This document shows positions 1 to 6,569 of a DNA stretch of 11,257 bases, one piece after another. The DNA lies in the NCBI GenBank assembly GCA_023511475.1, contig JAIMBM010000051.1, positions 1 through 11,257 on the forward strand, in the 5' to 3' direction. The notes beneath the pieces were generated by a model. The model was not told the DNA's origin, ran no database searches, and worked only from the letters and a program-made list of their open reading frames with translations. This DNA is from Anaerolineae bacterium (lineage in GTDB: Bacteria > Chloroflexota > Anaerolineae > SpSt-313). The translations under genes were made by a program, and so were the position numbers. The first letter of the stretch is position 1, and every line of letters starts with the position of its first letter.

Positions 1-15
1 GGCGGCCCTCTTTAG

Positions 16-41
16 GGCGGCCAGCCTCGATTCTGGCCGCC
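16..41. repeat. Inverted repeat / stem-loop near the window edge
   Basis: GGCGGCCAG (16-24) is matched by its exact reverse complement CTGGCCGCC (33-41), giving a 9-bp stem with an 8-nt loop. A competing short stem, GCCCT (5-9) with AGGGC (14-18), lies just to the left. No T-tract follows on either strand, so this is not a textbook intrinsic terminator. It may end a gene lying left of the window or form structure in a leader. The function is unknown. Confidence 0.5.
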
Positions 42-56
42 TGTCCGCCCCTGAAC

Positions 57-79
57 GGGGAGGGGGATAGGGGGAGGGG
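57..79 (+). other. Predicted G-quadruplex motif (four tracts of at least 4 G)
   Basis: Four G-tracts of 4, 5, 5 and 4 bases are separated by loops A, ATA and A, ending about 100 nt before the start of the first membrane-protein gene. Tracts of four or more G with 1-3 nt loops meet the strictest pattern rules for a stable quadruplex. If the promoter of the downstream gene lies to the left, this would sit in its mRNA leader. Formation and effect are inferred. Confidence 0.6.
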
Positions 80-166
80 TTCCCGAGCACTGGGGCGTCG
101 GTGCCATCCCAGTGGTGTCTGCACCATGTCGACGGGCACGGTGCGAAAGCCCAAAGTCGAGCTTTC

Positions 167-172
167 AGGAGG
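167..172 (+). promoter_or_regulatory. Shine-Dalgarno site that fixes a TTG start
   Basis: A perfect AGGAGG lies 5 nt before an in-frame TTG at 178. No comparable site precedes the in-frame GTG at 112. The protein begins to look like a membrane protein only from the TTG onward, so this site decides the start. Confidence 0.7.
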
Positions 173-177
173 CCATC

Positions 178-870
178 TTGCAGAGCATCGCGGCGCTTGT
201 ACCACGGGCGCTGCTGTTTGATGGGGATGCCTACCTGGAAATCAAGATATGGGGGCGTCCGGCGCGTGAAGGTGCCCGGCTGGTGTTGGGGCTTGGCGCC
301 GTGCTCGGCATAGCCGGGACCCTCGCCGGCATCCTCGGCTGGGCCACTGCGCCGGCCCTCGCCGACGTGCGGAGAGTCCTCACGGCCGAGCTGGCCGCAC
401 TGCCACTCCTCCAGCGCTTCGGCCCCCTGGCGTCGCGTGTGGCCGCAGCACTCGATTGGCCCCCGCTGTGGGCAGCCGCCGCCTGGGTCCATCCGACGCC
501 ACTCCTGGCACTGATGCGGCTGGCGATCGGTCCGGCAGGCCTCCTCATGGGGTGGCTTGCTTACGGCCTCGCGGCCCACGCGGCGGCCCGCCTCCTGGGC
601 GGCCGCGCGAGGCTGGAGCTCACCCTCGGCTGCCTCGCCCTGGCCGAAGCGCCGCGGCTCCTCCTCATCCTGGCTCCCTCTCCCGGCCTGGCCTGGCTCG
701 GCGTTTGGGCCTGGGTGCTGGCGGCCCGCTTCCAGGCGCTGCGCGCCGCTCACGGCCTCGACGGGTGGCGCGCTTTCTGGGCAGCGCTCATGCCGGTGCT
801 CGTCGCCATCTGCCTCGGGGGTGCCGCGCTGACCTGTGCGCTGGCGGTAGCGCTCGCGGGGGTCCTCTGA
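178..870 (+). CDS. YIP1-like polytopic membrane protein
   Basis: Predicted 230-residue integral membrane protein of the YIP1 type; the molecular role is unknown. The N-terminus (residues 5-25: VPRALLFDGDAYLEI, then charged residues) resembles the amphipathic leader of bacterial YIP1-family proteins. Hydrophobic segments follow at about 33-58, 108-137, 148-184 and 200-230, separated by Arg-containing turns. The start is TTG 178, with AGGAGG 5 nt upstream; a longer reading from GTG 112 adds a Cys/Arg-rich stretch that does not look like protein. Its stop codon shares one base with the ATG of the next gene (TGATG), so the two are very likely co-transcribed and translationally coupled, which suggests a heteromeric membrane complex. 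The family call rests on overall pattern only and the true family could differ. The existence of the gene is well supported. Confidence 0.65.
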   Translation: MQSIAALVPRALLFDGDAYLEIKIWGRPAREGARLVLGLGAVLGIAGTLAGILGWATAPALADVRRVLTAELAALPLLQRFGPLASRVAAALDWPPLWAAAAWVHPTPLLALMRLAIGPAGLLMGWLAYGLAAHAAARLLGGRARLELTLGCLALAEAPRLLLILAPSPGLAWLGVWAWVLAARFQALRAAHGLDGWRAFWAALMPVLVAICLGGAALTCALAVALAGVL

Positions 871-1580
871 TGGGCGAACTGCTCTCCCTCGCCTGGGACG
901 TGCTGCGCCTGGAGCGACGCGCCTTTGCCCGCTGGGAGTCGGGACCTGGCCTCGGGGGAGCACTGGCCCTCTTCTTCGCCATCTCGTTCCTGGTTGCCGT
1001 CCCTGAGGCCGTCGTGTGGACCCGGGCACACCTCGATCTCTGGTCGCTCTGCGCCGCGCACGACCGGCTCGTTGAGCGCGCTTGGGATCAGCTCGCCTAC
1101 AGTCCCTTCCCGCCCGATGTCCGGCGCACAGTCACGACCAACCTGGCATCCATTCTGGAGCTGACTAGCCGGCTGGATTCCCTGCCGCGTCCCGTCGGTC
1201 AGCGTACGGGCCGTATCCTGGGGGCAATGTCGGGAGTTCTCGCTGCGCCATGCCGCCGCCTCGGGCTGTGGCTGCCCTACACCCTGGCCGTCTTTGCCCT
1301 GGCGAAGGCCCTCGGCAGCCGGGCCGGGCTGCCACAGGTGCTCGGGGCGAGCGCACTGTACGTCCTACCCCATCTCCTCGACCCGCTGCGCTTGCTGCAG
1401 GGACTGGGGCCGCTTGTCGTCCCTTCGACCACCGCCTGGAGCGTGGCGATCTACCTCGTGGCGGTCGAGGCCACCATCGGCCTCGATCGGCCGCGGGCCC
1501 TCATCGCCCTCCTGGTGCCGGGGCTCGTGGTCCTGACGCTAGCCGCGGCTCTGGTCAGCGGGGCCATCCTTCTCCTATGA
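870..1580 (+). CDS. YIP1-like polytopic membrane protein, partner of the preceding gene
   Basis: Predicted 236-residue membrane protein. The N-terminus (residues 4-24) is a cytoplasmic amphipathic stretch (LLSLAWDVLRLERRAF). A hydrophobic segment follows at about 28-50, then a polar, Arg-rich region at 52-118, and further hydrophobic segments at about 119-148, 154-184, 188-204 and 208-236. This layout echoes the upstream protein, so the two may be diverged paralogues. The ATG at 870 overlaps the upstream TGA by one base, and a GGGGG run at 858-862 can serve as ribosome-binding site. The open frame extends much further upstream, but that part is Pro/Arg-rich and overlaps the first gene out of frame, so I exclude it. 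The function is unknown; YIP1-type proteins are associated with membrane organisation, but that is not evidence here. Confidence 0.6.
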   Translation: MGELLSLAWDVLRLERRAFARWESGPGLGGALALFFAISFLVAVPEAVVWTRAHLDLWSLCAAHDRLVERAWDQLAYSPFPPDVRRTVTTNLASILELTSRLDSLPRPVGQRTGRILGAMSGVLAAPCRRLGLWLPYTLAVFALAKALGSRAGLPQVLGASALYVLPHLLDPLRLLQGLGPLVVPSTTAWSVAIYLVAVEATIGLDRPRALIALLVPGLVVLTLAAALVSGAILLL

Positions 1581-1583
1581 GCA

Positions 1584-1599
1584 GCCGGGCGCGCCCGGC
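1584..1599. terminator. Possible weak bidirectional terminator between convergent genes
   Basis: A perfect 16-bp palindrome, GCCGGGCGCGCCCGGC, lies in the 30-bp gap between the stop codons of two convergent genes (1580 and 1611). It can form a 6-bp GC-only stem with a GCGC loop on either RNA. Neither side has a T-tract, so intrinsic termination is not assured. Confidence 0.35.
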
Positions 1600-1610
1600 A
1601 TGGCCACGCT

Positions 1611-2765
1611 CTAGTGTTGTTGATACCAGTAGGCTACCGAGGAGTAGTTGCCCTCGATCTCGTCGAACTCGCCGTGATGGCTGGCGACCCTGAGGGAACG
1701 CCGGAAGGGAATGCCCTCGGGATGAAAGCGATACTGGCTTACGCGCGTGCGCTTGACGCCGGCCAGCACCATGGCGCCCAAGAGGCCGAACCGATTGAGC
1801 GACTTGACCGTGAGGCCGTGGTAGGGGGCGCTGAACTCGGAGCCGCGCCGGTTCCATGGCTTCACATAGTACCAGGCCCCCTGGTAGTAGTCCTCGAGGC
1901 CGGTGTACTCGAGGCTCGGCTCCAGTTCATCGTCGACCCAGAACTTGGTGTTGCCTTCGAGGTAGGCAAAGCCCACATCACGCCGCGTCGCCTCGGTGTT
2001 GAGCAATACCCCGACAAAGTGCCCGGGCCGGTCAGGTACACCCATGGTGCGCGTATCGAGGATCAAATAGGGCTCACCGGGGCTGGTCGGGCGTTCCTCG
2101 CGGTACTGGGCGTGAAAGTAGCCCTGGCGGGCAACGGGCCGCTCATCCCCATACTGCAGATACGTGACCGCCCCGTAGAAAGCGGGCACCGAGAGCGACT
2201 CGTGCGTGTTGACGATGACCACCCGGGCGCTCCGGCGGAAAGGCATGTGGAACTGGCACACATAGCCGCCGGAAGTCATCATGAGATATCGCGACTGATA
2301 GTGCTTGTACTCGCCAAACCCCACGCCAAAAAAGCTCCCGAGCGGCGCGTTGACGCAGGGCTTTTCCTCCCCATCAAAGTAGATGTGTATCCACACCCCC
2401 TCCAAAAGCTCTGCGAGGCGATGATAGCCGGCTAGCCGCCGTATCCGGCCCAGGTTGCGCCAGAGAAGCTCCATGCTGAGCTTCTCCTTCTCGATGTCCC
2501 AGGCCAGAGGAGGCATCACCGTACACCAAAAGTTGATGATCTTGCCCGGGCCTGCAATCTCCTCGAACGCCCAGGTCCCCCGCGGCGGGATCGGCACATT
2601 GTCCCGGTGCATCGTGCCCGCATACGGCCGCCAGGAGCGCAGGAGCGGCACCAGCGGTCTGTCGTGCCCGTGGGTCGACACCTGCCGTACGCGGTAGTCC
2701 TTCAGGTAGGGAAGGCCCGAACGATCCTCTTCGATCAGCCCATCGCGCGGTCCGCTCTCGTCCAT
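1611..2765 (-). CDS. DUF2961 / GH172-type glycoside hydrolase, cytoplasmic
   Basis: Predicted 384-residue protein of the DUF2961 family, now glycoside hydrolase family GH172. Characterised members cleave furanosidic bonds (alpha-D-fructofuranosidase / difructose dianhydride enzymes and exo-D-arabinofuranosidases). Family landmarks visible are IYFDGEEKP (128-136) followed by PLGSFFGVGFGE (141-152), NTEATRRDVGF (256-266), FWVDDELEPS (275-284), TGLEDYYQGAWY (288-299) and the C-terminal NYSSVAYWYQ (373-382). E291 in LEDYY and E310 are the carboxylates I would test as the catalytic pair, by analogy with the two Glu about 20 residues apart in the fructofuranosidase; this is inference. There is no signal peptide, so it should act on imported substrate. 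The start ATG has AGGAGG (2772-2777) 6 nt upstream. It is the last gene of the operon, 124 nt after the UroD-family gene. The family is confident, the substrate unknown. Confidence 0.85.
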   Translation of the reverse strand: MDESGPRDGLIEEDRSGLPYLKDYRVRQVSTHGHDRPLVPLLRSWRPYAGTMHRDNVPIPPRGTWAFEEIAGPGKIINFWCTVMPPLAWDIEKEKLSMELLWRNLGRIRRLAGYHRLAELLEGVWIHIYFDGEEKPCVNAPLGSFFGVGFGEYKHYQSRYLMMTSGGYVCQFHMPFRRSARVVIVNTHESLSVPAFYGAVTYLQYGDERPVARQGYFHAQYREERPTSPGEPYLILDTRTMGVPDRPGHFVGVLLNTEATRRDVGFAYLEGNTKFWVDDELEPSLEYTGLEDYYQGAWYYVKPWNRRGSEFSAPYHGLTVKSLNRFGLLGAMVLAGVKRTRVSQYRFHPEGIPFRRSLRVASHHGEFDEIEGNYSSVAYWYQQH

Positions 2766-2889
2766 CGGCGTCCTCCTTACCTCAACAAACGGTCTGGCTA
2801 CGTCGGGGCATCGATGATCGCGGCGCGTGCGCCTGCCCTTCGGCGGTGCCCCGGCGCCCCTGAGTCCTTCCGGCTGCCCGCGCCTTCTG

Positions 2890-3999
2890 CTATTGTCTGT
2901 ACACCCCAACCTTGACGCCCTCATCCAGCATGGCTAGATAGTTGCGCACCGGGATATAGTTGGCCACACTGTTCCCGGTCCCGAGGGCGTAGCCGCCTCC
3001 AGGCATGCAGGCCTCGAGGACGCGGCGGGTGTAGGCGCGCACCTCATCCTCGCTCCGGCGAACGAGGAAATCCACGTCTACGCCCCCAAGGATCGAGATG
3101 CGATCGCCGTAGAGCTTTTTCGCCTCGGTGACCGGGAGATAAGTATCCTCGAACGAGTGCTTGCCGTCGATCCCGACATAGTCGATCAGATCGTCCATCA
3201 CCACGCTCAGGTTGCCACAGGCGTGCAGAAGAAACGGCAACCCGTGGGCGTGGGCAATGTCGACCAGCCGCTTCTGCCTTGGGAAGACGTACTGCCGCAG
3301 GTGGTCGGGGTGAATCATCGGACCACTGCGATGACCCATATCGTCACCCAAGAAGACGGCGCCGACCGCCTCATAGTCGCACATCGTTTCATAGATGGCG
3401 GCCATGAGGTCTCCGATGCGCTCGAACATCCCCTGCACCAGATCCGGCTGCTCATAGAGCGCCACGGCAAAGGTAGCGTAGCCCATCATCCACATCACGA
3501 ACTCGAGTACCCCCGAGGTCTCGGCGATGACCCTCATCCCCTCAGGCAGATTCTCAGAGACAAAGTCGAGCTCGGAGTAGTCGATATCCGCCGGGGTCGG
3601 CCATGGGAAGGCCTCGAAATCCGCTATGGTGCGGATGATGCCCTCGTTCTCGTTGACCCACACCCGGGCGGGTCTGGCGAGCGCAGCCGTGTCCTGTGAG
3701 GCAAGCCAGGGAACCCGCAGCAAGAGCGGCGGATGGGTCGCGGCCCACACAAAGTCATAACCCACCATCTGGCAGAACCGAATGCGCTGGCGCAGCGCCA
3801 CCTTGCGCGCTTCCGGATCGATCTGCATCGTCAGCAAGTCGACAGGCGCCTCGCCTGCCACCGCCGAGACGATCTCGGCATCGGCAAACAGCTCAATGAA
3901 CGGCACCCTGTCCGGCACGCCCTCGCGACGGAACACCTTGAGCAGGCGGCCAAAGTCGGGCTTGATCCGGGGCCACAGCGCAGTGTTCGAGGCAGCCAT
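2890..3999 (-). CDS. Uroporphyrinogen decarboxylase (UroD)-family protein, non-haem subfamily
   Basis: Predicted 369-residue cytoplasmic TIM-barrel protein of the UroD / MtaA-CmuA superfamily. It is unlikely to be HemE: the haem enzyme's N-terminal substrate-binding segment is not apparent and no haem genes are nearby. Landmarks are PDRVPF (29-34), GDDMGHRSGPM (218-228), LLHACGN (257-263), KHSFED (280-285), ILGGVDVDFL (303-312) and GGYALGTGNS (335-344). HAC (259-261) matches the first two zinc ligands of MtaA-type methyltransferases. The usual third Cys before the C-terminal segment is replaced by GTGN (340-343); only C331 lies nearby. The start ATG has GGAGG (4007-4011) 7 nt upstream; a longer frame to 4179 overlaps the previous gene and lacks such a site. 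It lies between the binding-protein gene and the GH172 gene. No corrinoid protein gene is adjacent, so a methyltransferase role is speculative. Confidence 0.8.
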   Translation of the reverse strand: MAASNTALWPRIKPDFGRLLKVFRREGVPDRVPFIELFADAEIVSAVAGEAPVDLLTMQIDPEARKVALRQRIRFCQMVGYDFVWAATHPPLLLRVPWLASQDTAALARPARVWVNENEGIIRTIADFEAFPWPTPADIDYSELDFVSENLPEGMRVIAETSGVLEFVMWMMGYATFAVALYEQPDLVQGMFERIGDLMAAIYETMCDYEAVGAVFLGDDMGHRSGPMIHPDHLRQYVFPRQKRLVDIAHAHGLPFLLHACGNLSVVMDDLIDYVGIDGKHSFEDTYLPVTEAKKLYGDRISILGGVDVDFLVRRSEDEVRAYTRRVLEACMPGGGYALGTGNSVANYIPVRNYLAMLDEGVKVGVYRQ

Positions 4000-4069
4000 C
4001 ACCTTTCCTCCACATCCTCTGTCCAACCGGTCACCTCGCAACGGTCGTCGTTGGAGAGCACAAGGTGCA

Positions 4070-4114
4070 GCCTGGCGCAGCACTCCACGCCGGGCGTGGG
4101 CGGCTGCGCCAGGC
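4070..4114 (-). other. Strong intergenic stem-loop after the binding-protein gene
   Basis: Twelve bases at 4070-4081 (GCCTGGCGCAGC) pair perfectly with 4103-4114. Inside, across a 3x3 internal loop, CCACGC (4085-4090) pairs with GCGTGG (4094-4099) around a 3-nt loop. On the - strand transcript the structure begins 36 nt after the stop of the solute-binding-protein gene and ends 70 nt before the UroD-family start. No T-tract follows. This fits an mRNA-stabilising or partially terminating hairpin that raises binding-protein expression over downstream genes, as known in other sugar-transport operons; that role is inferred. Confidence 0.6.
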
Positions 4115-4150
4115 CAACACATCCCTACAACACTGAGCGCAACGAGGCTG

Positions 4151-5521
4151 CTACTGGCTCGAGGCCAGCACCGGCGCAATCTGCTCGCAAATCTTGGTCA
4201 CCGCCTGTTGCACGGTCTGCTCGCCGGCGATGACGAGGCCAAACTCCTGATCCCAGATCGTCTCCGCCTCGTTGGCGTTACCAAAGTTGACCGGCGGCGC
4301 CTGCGAGAAGGAGAGGGAGTCCAGGATGATCTCGCCCGTCGAGCCACCATAGTGCAGCCAGGCATCGCTCTGGGCGACCGCCTTGACCGGCGAGATCGAC
4401 CGTGCACCGATCAGCTCGGTCCACAACTCCTGGGCCTTCTGGCTGGTCAGGAACTTGATAAAGTCCCACGCTTGCTCGGCCACCTTGCTGCCGGAGTAGA
4501 TGCCCCACATGTCGGTGTAGACGACCGAGCCGCGCTTCCCCGTGTTCGGCGACTTGGGCGGGTAGGCCACGTCCCACTTGAACGGCCGCTCTTTGGCCAC
4601 CATCGCCGGCCGCCACCACGGCCCGAAGAAGCCCATGGCCACGGCCTCGGTGAGGATCCAGTCCCCAGCCCAGGCCTGCTCAGGGAGCGCCCCGGGCGGC
4701 GGGGAAACCTGGTACTTGGTCTGCAGGTCATAGTAGAACTGCAGGGCCTCCACGGTCTTCGGATCCGTGAGCAGGCACTCGGTGCGATCGGGGCTCAGGA
4801 CCTCGCCGCCGTTCGCCCACACAAAGCCCGCCCACACCCACACGATGTTGAGCAGGCCGAAGCCCCACTGGTCGATCTTCCCGTCGCCGTCCCTGTCCTT
4901 GGTCAAGGCCTGAGCGGCCTTGAGAAAGTCATCCCAGGTCCAGTCCTCGGTCGGGTAGGCTACGCCGGCCTCGTCGAACATGTCCTTGTTGTAGTACAGG
5001 ATGACGTTGCTGATGTCGCGCGGCAGCCCATACAGCTTGCCTTTGTACTTGCAGCCGTCCACGGCCTGCGGCCAGTAGATGCTGAGGTCAAAGCCTTCCT
5101 TCTGCACAAAGTCGTCGAGCGCCAGGAGCGCCCCGCGCGCCGCCAGCCCCTCGAACTGGCCGGTGTTCAACATCATGACATCCGGCGCGTCGCCACCGGC
5201 GATCATGGTCTGGAGCTTGTCACGACCGTAGGGGCCACCGCCGACGATGTTGATCCACTCAACCTCGACGTTCTCGTGGGTCTTGAGGTACTCGTCGGTG
5301 AGCTTGCCCAGCGCCTCCAGCTCCTGCTCCCCAAGCCAGACGGTAGCCCGTATCTTGACCTTCTCAGCGGGCTTTTGGGTTGGCTGCGCACCCGCGGGCA
5401 CTTGCGTTGCAGCCTCCGTTGCCCTGGCTGGCTGCGTTGGCGCCGCCGCTGGGGCACAGGCGCTAAGCACGAGCATCACCACGAGCAGCGAGAGCAGCAC
5501 ACGACGTGAGATCGCACGCAT
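4151..5521 (-). CDS. Carbohydrate ABC transporter solute-binding lipoprotein (family 1, extracytoplasmic)
   Basis: Predicted 456-residue lipoprotein that captures the transported sugar outside the membrane. The signal peptide has basic residues R2, R6 and R7, a hydrophobic core at 8-19 and the lipobox LSAC with lipidated C22. A flexible Ala/Pro/Thr-rich linker (23-50) follows, a composition common in Chloroflexota lipoproteins. The mature part shows usual family 1 features: GGDAPDVMMLNTGQ (109-122), YGLPRDISNVILYYNKDMFDEAG (164-186), TWDDFLKAAQAL (195-206) and AWDFIKFLTS (351-360). DRDGDGKID (209-217) resembles an EF-hand calcium loop, as seen in some sugar-binding proteins. The abundant Trp residues suit sugar stacking. 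The start ATG has GGAGGTG (5527-5533) upstream. It follows the MalG-type permease gene by 154 nt and is followed by a strong stem-loop. The ligand is unknown; the GH172 neighbour suggests an oligosaccharide or furanoside. Confidence 0.9.
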   Translation of the reverse strand: MRAISRRVLLSLLVVMLVLSACAPAAAPTQPARATEAATQVPAGAQPTQKPAEKVKIRATVWLGEQELEALGKLTDEYLKTHENVEVEWINIVGGGPYGRDKLQTMIAGGDAPDVMMLNTGQFEGLAARGALLALDDFVQKEGFDLSIYWPQAVDGCKYKGKLYGLPRDISNVILYYNKDMFDEAGVAYPTEDWTWDDFLKAAQALTKDRDGDGKIDQWGFGLLNIVWVWAGFVWANGGEVLSPDRTECLLTDPKTVEALQFYYDLQTKYQVSPPPGALPEQAWAGDWILTEAVAMGFFGPWWRPAMVAKERPFKWDVAYPPKSPNTGKRGSVVYTDMWGIYSGSKVAEQAWDFIKFLTSQKAQELWTELIGARSISPVKAVAQSDAWLHYGGSTGEIILDSLSFSQAPPVNFGNANEAETIWDQEFGLVIAGEQTVQQAVTKICEQIAPVLASSQ

Positions 5522-5675
5522 ACTGTCACCTCCAGGTTCTTACGAGCCAGCACTACCCGGCTGCACTTGCTGGTCATCCGCTCTTCCAGGCCAGAACCCA
5601 CAGCTTCCCGGACACACCTCCCATTTCTCTCGCCCCCGGCACCACCTCCTTTCGCCACGAACGGTCCGCCAGCCT

Positions 5676-6569
5676 CTATCGGCCTGTCAGGCCCGTCATC
5701 GAGATGCCCTTGATAAAGTACTTCTGGAAGATGAAGAACACGGTGATAACGGGCGCTGTCATCATCGTCGAGTACGCCATCGTCTGGTTAAAGTAGGTGC
5801 GATACTGATCACGGAAGAGGCGAATGCCCAGCGCCAGCGTGAAGCGGTCCTCCGAGTTCAGCAGAATGAGCGGCCCCGTAAAGTCGTTCCAGTGGTGCAC
5901 CAGCGAGAGGATGGCTACAGTCGCCAGCGCCGGCCGCGTCAGCGGCAGGAGGACCGACCACCAGGTCCGGAAAAAGCCTGCTCCGTCGATGCGCGCCGCA
6001 TCGTCCAGCTCCGGAGGCAGCGTCAGGTAGAACTGCCGGAGCAAGAAGATGAAGACGGGCCCTCCACCAAAGAACGCCGGCACCGTGAAGGGGTAGAGCG
6101 TGTTCACCCAGCCGAGCGTCCGGTAGAGCACAAAGAGCGGGATCATGGTGACAAAGAAGGGGAGCATCAGCGTGCTCATCATGAGCATGAAGAGCACGTC
6201 TCGACCGGGGAAACGCAGCCTCGCAAAGCCGTAGGCAGCCAGGGACGCCGTCAGCAACTCGCCCACCAGCGACACCAGGGCGATGATGAGCGTGTTCTTC
6301 AGGAACACCAGCGTCGGGATGGACTGGAAGGCGATGCGATAGTTCTCCCAGGCAAAGCGCTGCGGAATCCAGCGGATCGGGAACTCGTATTCCGTGCCGT
6401 TCGGCTTGAGGGAGGTGCTCACCATATAGATCAGCGGCAGGCTGGAGGCCGCCACCATGAGCAGAAGGACAACGTGGACAGCCAGGTGAGAGAGGCGCCT
6501 GCGGGCCACGCGCCCGCCCAGGAAGCCCGGCCCTATCCCTCGCGTCCGGGCGACGACTGAGCCGTTCAT
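5676..6569 (-). CDS. Carbohydrate ABC transporter permease, MalG type (CUT1)
   Basis: Predicted 297-residue inner-membrane permease of the MalG-like branch. About six transmembrane segments are visible, near 29-51, 90-117, 124-150, 155-180, 214-236 and 265-285. The periplasmic stretch after the first (LKPNGTEYEF, 54-63) is typical. The EAA loop that docks the ATPase is at about 187-213 (ELDDAARIDGAG through LPLTRP). Its ATG overlaps the stop of the upstream permease by 4 bp (ATGA), indicating translational coupling and a heterodimeric channel. A GGAGGTG lies 2 nt before the ATG. A longer in-frame start at 6596 lies inside the upstream gene and is less likely. No ABC ATPase gene occurs in the window, so a shared one must serve this transporter. 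Confidence 0.93.
   Translation of the reverse strand: MNGSVVARTRGIGPGFLGGRVARRRLSHLAVHVVLLLMVAASSLPLIYMVSTSLKPNGTEYEFPIRWIPQRFAWENYRIAFQSIPTLVFLKNTLIIALVSLVGELLTASLAAYGFARLRFPGRDVLFMLMMSTLMLPFFVTMIPLFVLYRTLGWVNTLYPFTVPAFFGGGPVFIFLLRQFYLTLPPELDDAARIDGAGFFRTWWSVLLPLTRPALATVAILSLVHHWNDFTGPLILLNSEDRFTLALGIRLFRDQYRTYFNQTMAYSTMMTAPVITVFFIFQKYFIKGISMTGLTGR

Noticed and set aside
4000..4179. Upstream extension of the UroD-family gene to an earlier ATG
   Set aside because: The extension is Arg/Cys-rich, runs through the strong stem-loop and overlaps the binding-protein gene; ATG 3999 has a good GGAGG.
3782..5509. 575-residue open frame on the + strand, opposite the UroD-family and binding-protein genes
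   Set aside because: It spans two unrelated real genes and their intergenic hairpin, and its translation has no recognisable domain.
5547..5573. CCAGCA / TGCTGG inverted repeat between the MalG-type and binding-protein genes
   Set aside because: Only 6 bp with a 15-nt loop and no T-tract; common by chance at this base composition.
5247..6560. 437-residue open frame on the + strand, opposite the binding protein and MalG-type permease
   Set aside because: It is rich in Arg, His, Glu and Gln with no motif, and mirrors two genes of certain identity.
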